DNA from: Pelodera strongyloides
Taxonomy: Eukaryota > Nematoda > Chromadorea > Rhabditida > Rhabditidae
NCBI GenBank assembly: GCA_036852015.1
Contig: JAANDG010000315.1
Span: 46,001-110,000 of the forward strand
DNA: 64,000 bases
Direction: 5' to 3'
Numbering within the stretch: position 1 is the stretch's first letter; each line of letters starts with the position of its first letter. The notes below the pieces were generated by a model. It had not been told where the DNA came from, did not search any database, and saw nothing but the letters and a program-made list of their open reading frames with translations. Shown here in pieces: positions 61,560 to 64,000 of the stretch. Both the position numbers and the translations under genes were made by a program.

Positions 61560-62002
61560 ATTACCGAACATATCCGTATAATTTCTAGCTTTTTTCATTA
61601 TATCTCACTACCATAAGAATAAATTTCACTCAACTTTCCAATTTTACATAAGAGGTCGAGAACTCACAAACTCCAAAAGTGTTATGACTCGGCTCACACT
61701 CATTCGGTTACTCAGAACTTTTGCCCAGACGCTCCTTTCAAAACATAGTATTAGTAATTCTGCACCCGCTGCCGTTTTCTACTATAAAAGCAGTCATAGA
61801 AGCCTGAGGTTATCGTCGTGTTCTGAGGTTTTAGATTTCATTTTATTCCTTTCAGATTAAAAAATGTAGACAAGTATAATATTTCTCGTGAACTGACCGA
61901 TCATTTAAAATTTAGAAATTATAAAATACTATGTAATTACGTCATGATTTCATGATGTAATTATGATAATTTGCAGGGTGTAATATGTAAGAATGTCTAC
62001 AT

Positions 62003-62173
62003 TTAAAGCGAAATGCTAGCCCCTTAGGAAAATTTGCATATGATAAGCCAATCCTATGTATCCTATGCTAATTTTGTACGATTGTCCACGGCAATCGTAC
62101 AAAATTAGCATAGGATACATAGGATTTGCTTATCATATGCAAATTTTCCGAAGAAGCTAGCATTTCGCTTTAA
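62003..62173. mobile_element. Near-perfect TTAA palindrome, GCTAGCCC subfamily
   Basis: Third copy. Ends 19 bases before the ATG of the secreted gene at 62193, directly abutting its presumed trans-splice acceptor. Confidence 0.9.
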
Positions 62174-62192
62174 GATAATTACTATTTCAGGA

Positions 62193-63700
62193 ATGAATTC
62201 TCTTTCTGTCCTTCTTACCGTATGCATTATTTCTCTGGTGTCGGCCGGTTACCACCGAGGTTACCCGTGTGCTGGGCCACAGTGTGATGGTGGTGTCATT
62301 CTTAGCAGTGGTAAGAGCTCCACTTATTAACGCTTATAAATTTTACGTAAACCGGTTTGATTACCCAAATTTAAGGTTAAGCGACAACGGTCAATTGCTA
62401 TGTAGAATAGAAAACGAACAGAGTCATGATAGAAAATGTAAATGAAGAATAATGAAACCCAAACTATAACAAAGTATAATGAGTAGTGAGAGTTCTCTTC
62501 TAATATAACCAAACAAGATGAACAAGAAGTAAAATAATAAAAAGAAAAAAATATTGATTTATTTTCCAGGATACCGTGTCCCTCCTGGACCTCAACCGCA
62601 GCCACCCAGCCCTACGTTCGAGCCAATCACTGCCACAGCAAGATCGTGGACCGATTTTCCTGAGGTATGGAAGCTGATGAAGCCTAAGCCCTGAGCCTAA
62701 GCCTAAGCCTAAGCCTAAGCCTAAGCCTAAGCCTAAGCCTAAGCCTAAGCCTAAGCCTAAGCCTAAGCCTAAGCCTAAGCCTAAGCCTAAGCCTAAGCCT
62801 AAGCCTAAGCCTAAGCCTAAGCCTAAGCCTAAGCCTAAGCCTAAGCCTAAGCCTAAGCCTAAGCCTAAGCCTAAGCCTAAGCCTAAGCCTAAGCCTAAGC
62901 CTAAGCCTAAGCTTAAGCCTAAGCCTAAGCCTAAGCCTAAGCCTAAGCCTAAGCCTAAGCCCGATGAAATATCTGCCGAGGACTCACGCCACTTTGCTTC
63001 TAATCTACCACCTACCTATGAATTTCTGCATTGCAAGCCGACATCACGTAAAAAGCTTCTAGCCAACTCGACCCTTGTAAACTGTAAACTGTAAAAACCA
63101 ACTGTAAAAAGCCAGCTAGGCTAGACCCTTGTCATTTTCAAAGTTGTGTGTAGTTTAATCGCATTTCCGAGATATAAACTTGCTTAATAGTATCCATTTT
63201 CAGCACCCAGTGCCAAATAATGGCCAAGGATACGATACCTACGCTAGACAGTATCCCAGCGGCTACGGTGGTTCGTACGTACAACCAGGAAGTCAAGACT
63301 CCGTTGACAGAAACACTTACGATGTCACGGAGGTAAAGGGGTATTCACGACGGCAACATTAATTTACCCCTACTTCTTTACTTTGTCAGGGCAAAATGAT
63401 GTCTTATTTGGATACTAACCATACTGGAGGGTGTATCTGTAAGATCACATGCCGGTCACCGACCAATTGGCGACTTCTTGGTGACCATTTGATGTTATTT
63501 TCTAATCGTTGTGGGCCAACTGTCCGTCATATAGCTAGCAAAGCCGGAGAAAACTCGAACCCAGATATTATTTGACTAGTTTCATGTGTAATTTCAAGTT
63601 TTAAGTACTACTTTCACTAATTCACTAATTTTAGACCTCGTCTTCTGCTCCAACTATCGCACTGCTCTCAACCATTGCCCCGCTAATGATGTTGCGGTAA
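62193..63700 (+). CDS. Small secreted Gly/Pro/Tyr-rich protein with GPI-like tail; telomeric repeat in intron 2
   Basis: Four exons, 62193-62310, 62570-62664, 63204-63332 and 63635-63700, all in frame, 135 residues. The ATG follows TTTCAG by two bases. Exon 1: signal peptide ([16 protein letters not shown]), then [16 protein letters not shown]. Exon 2: proline-rich segment ([13 protein letters not shown]). Exon 3: polar, Tyr/Gly/Gln-rich ([17 protein letters not shown]). Exon 4: [21 protein letters not shown], a small-residue stretch plus hydrophobic end fitting a GPI signal. I see no clear sequence match to the four small secreted genes upstream, only the same overall design. Intron 2 carries about 44 copies of the telomere hexamer. 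Function unknown. Confidence 0.75.
62694..62961. repeat. Interstitial telomeric array (TTAGGC)n
   Basis: About 44 head-to-tail copies of GCCTAA (TTAGGC on the other strand) with one variant unit (GCTTAA at 62911-62916). TTAGGC is the nematode telomere repeat. The array lies wholly inside intron 2 of the gene at 62193-63700, starting about 30 bases after the donor. Confidence 0.97.
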
Positions 63701-64000
63701 ATCTCAATTAAATTTCTTTTCTTTTCCTCTTACATTAAAATAATTCCAATTTTTGTTATAACAGTTAATTACTCTGAAATATCTAAGGTATTTTTTTTAA
63801 CTTTGTTCAGCAGTAATAGTAAGCGATGCTCTAACAAAACCGCACAATGAAACTTGAAATTGAAATACCTTTAGGAAAATTACAAACTTTTGCAGCTATA
63901 CAAACTTTGAATAATCATTTTGTGACATTTATTACCGTGGGCTTTCTACATTATATTTTTTAATCTTTTTTTTTGTGTGTGTGATATAATAATAAAATTA
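63701..64000. other. Right flank, AT-rich
   Basis: 3' flank of the gene at 62193-63700, with AATAAA-like sequence near 63988. Nothing else seen. Confidence 0.6.

Larger units (their letters stand above)
59912..62192. other. Intergenic region between the divergent secreted genes
   Basis: Carries two CATATTCACCACTC elements, the enlarged GGTTTCCAAGTAT element and a TTAA palindrome. No coding exon seen. Confidence 0.6.

Overview
This is nuclear DNA from a nematode, most likely a rhabditid close to Caenorhabditis. Three things support this. A long, almost perfect (TTAGGC)n block, the usual nematode telomere hexamer, lies at 62694-62961. Splice acceptors have the worm form TTTCAG, and several start codons sit directly after such an acceptor, as expected for spliced-leader trans-splicing. 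The gene content (a receptor guanylate cyclase of the GCY type, an ATX1/CUC-1 copper chaperone and a glutaminyl-tRNA synthetase) also fits. All gene models come from reading splice sites and codons by eye; no search was run.

Layout. On the minus strand, 2672-28472 is a very stretched glutaminyl-tRNA synthetase gene (qars-1): 24 coding exons and 775 codons, with the last short exon not found. Its 5' half is compact, while its 3' half is blown up by introns of 5-8 kb full of transposon remnants. From 28.5 to 32.2 kb I see no host gene, only tandem repeats, a large inverted repeat and a decayed mariner-like element. A two-exon copper chaperone (cuc-1, minus) lies at 32244-33231. A receptor guanylate cyclase with about 30 exons (plus) fills 35242-50622. 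It has a signal peptide, ligand-binding ectodomain, one membrane pass, degenerate kinase-homology domain, dimerisation helix and an intact cyclase domain.

From 52.4 to 63.7 kb there are five short genes for small secreted proteins. Each has a signal peptide, a short middle and a hydrophobic C-terminal tail that looks like a GPI-anchor signal. Two are tandem plus-strand paralogues sharing a PPP(V/I)YVHR motif, two are tandem minus-strand paralogues sharing an almost identical last exon (YIYVEH), and a fifth, unrelated in sequence, carries the telomeric array in an intron. I do not recognise the family; this cluster is the best candidate for something undescribed.

The non-coding space is dominated by palindromic, non-autonomous elements. 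One large group has TTAA at its ends (TTAAAGCGAAA or TTAAAGGG termini), and members are repeatedly joined head to tail. There are two copies of a tRNA-derived SINE with clear target-site duplications, both inside guanylate cyclase introns, and several further Pol III-box elements. No intact tRNA, rRNA, CRISPR array or bacterial feature was found.
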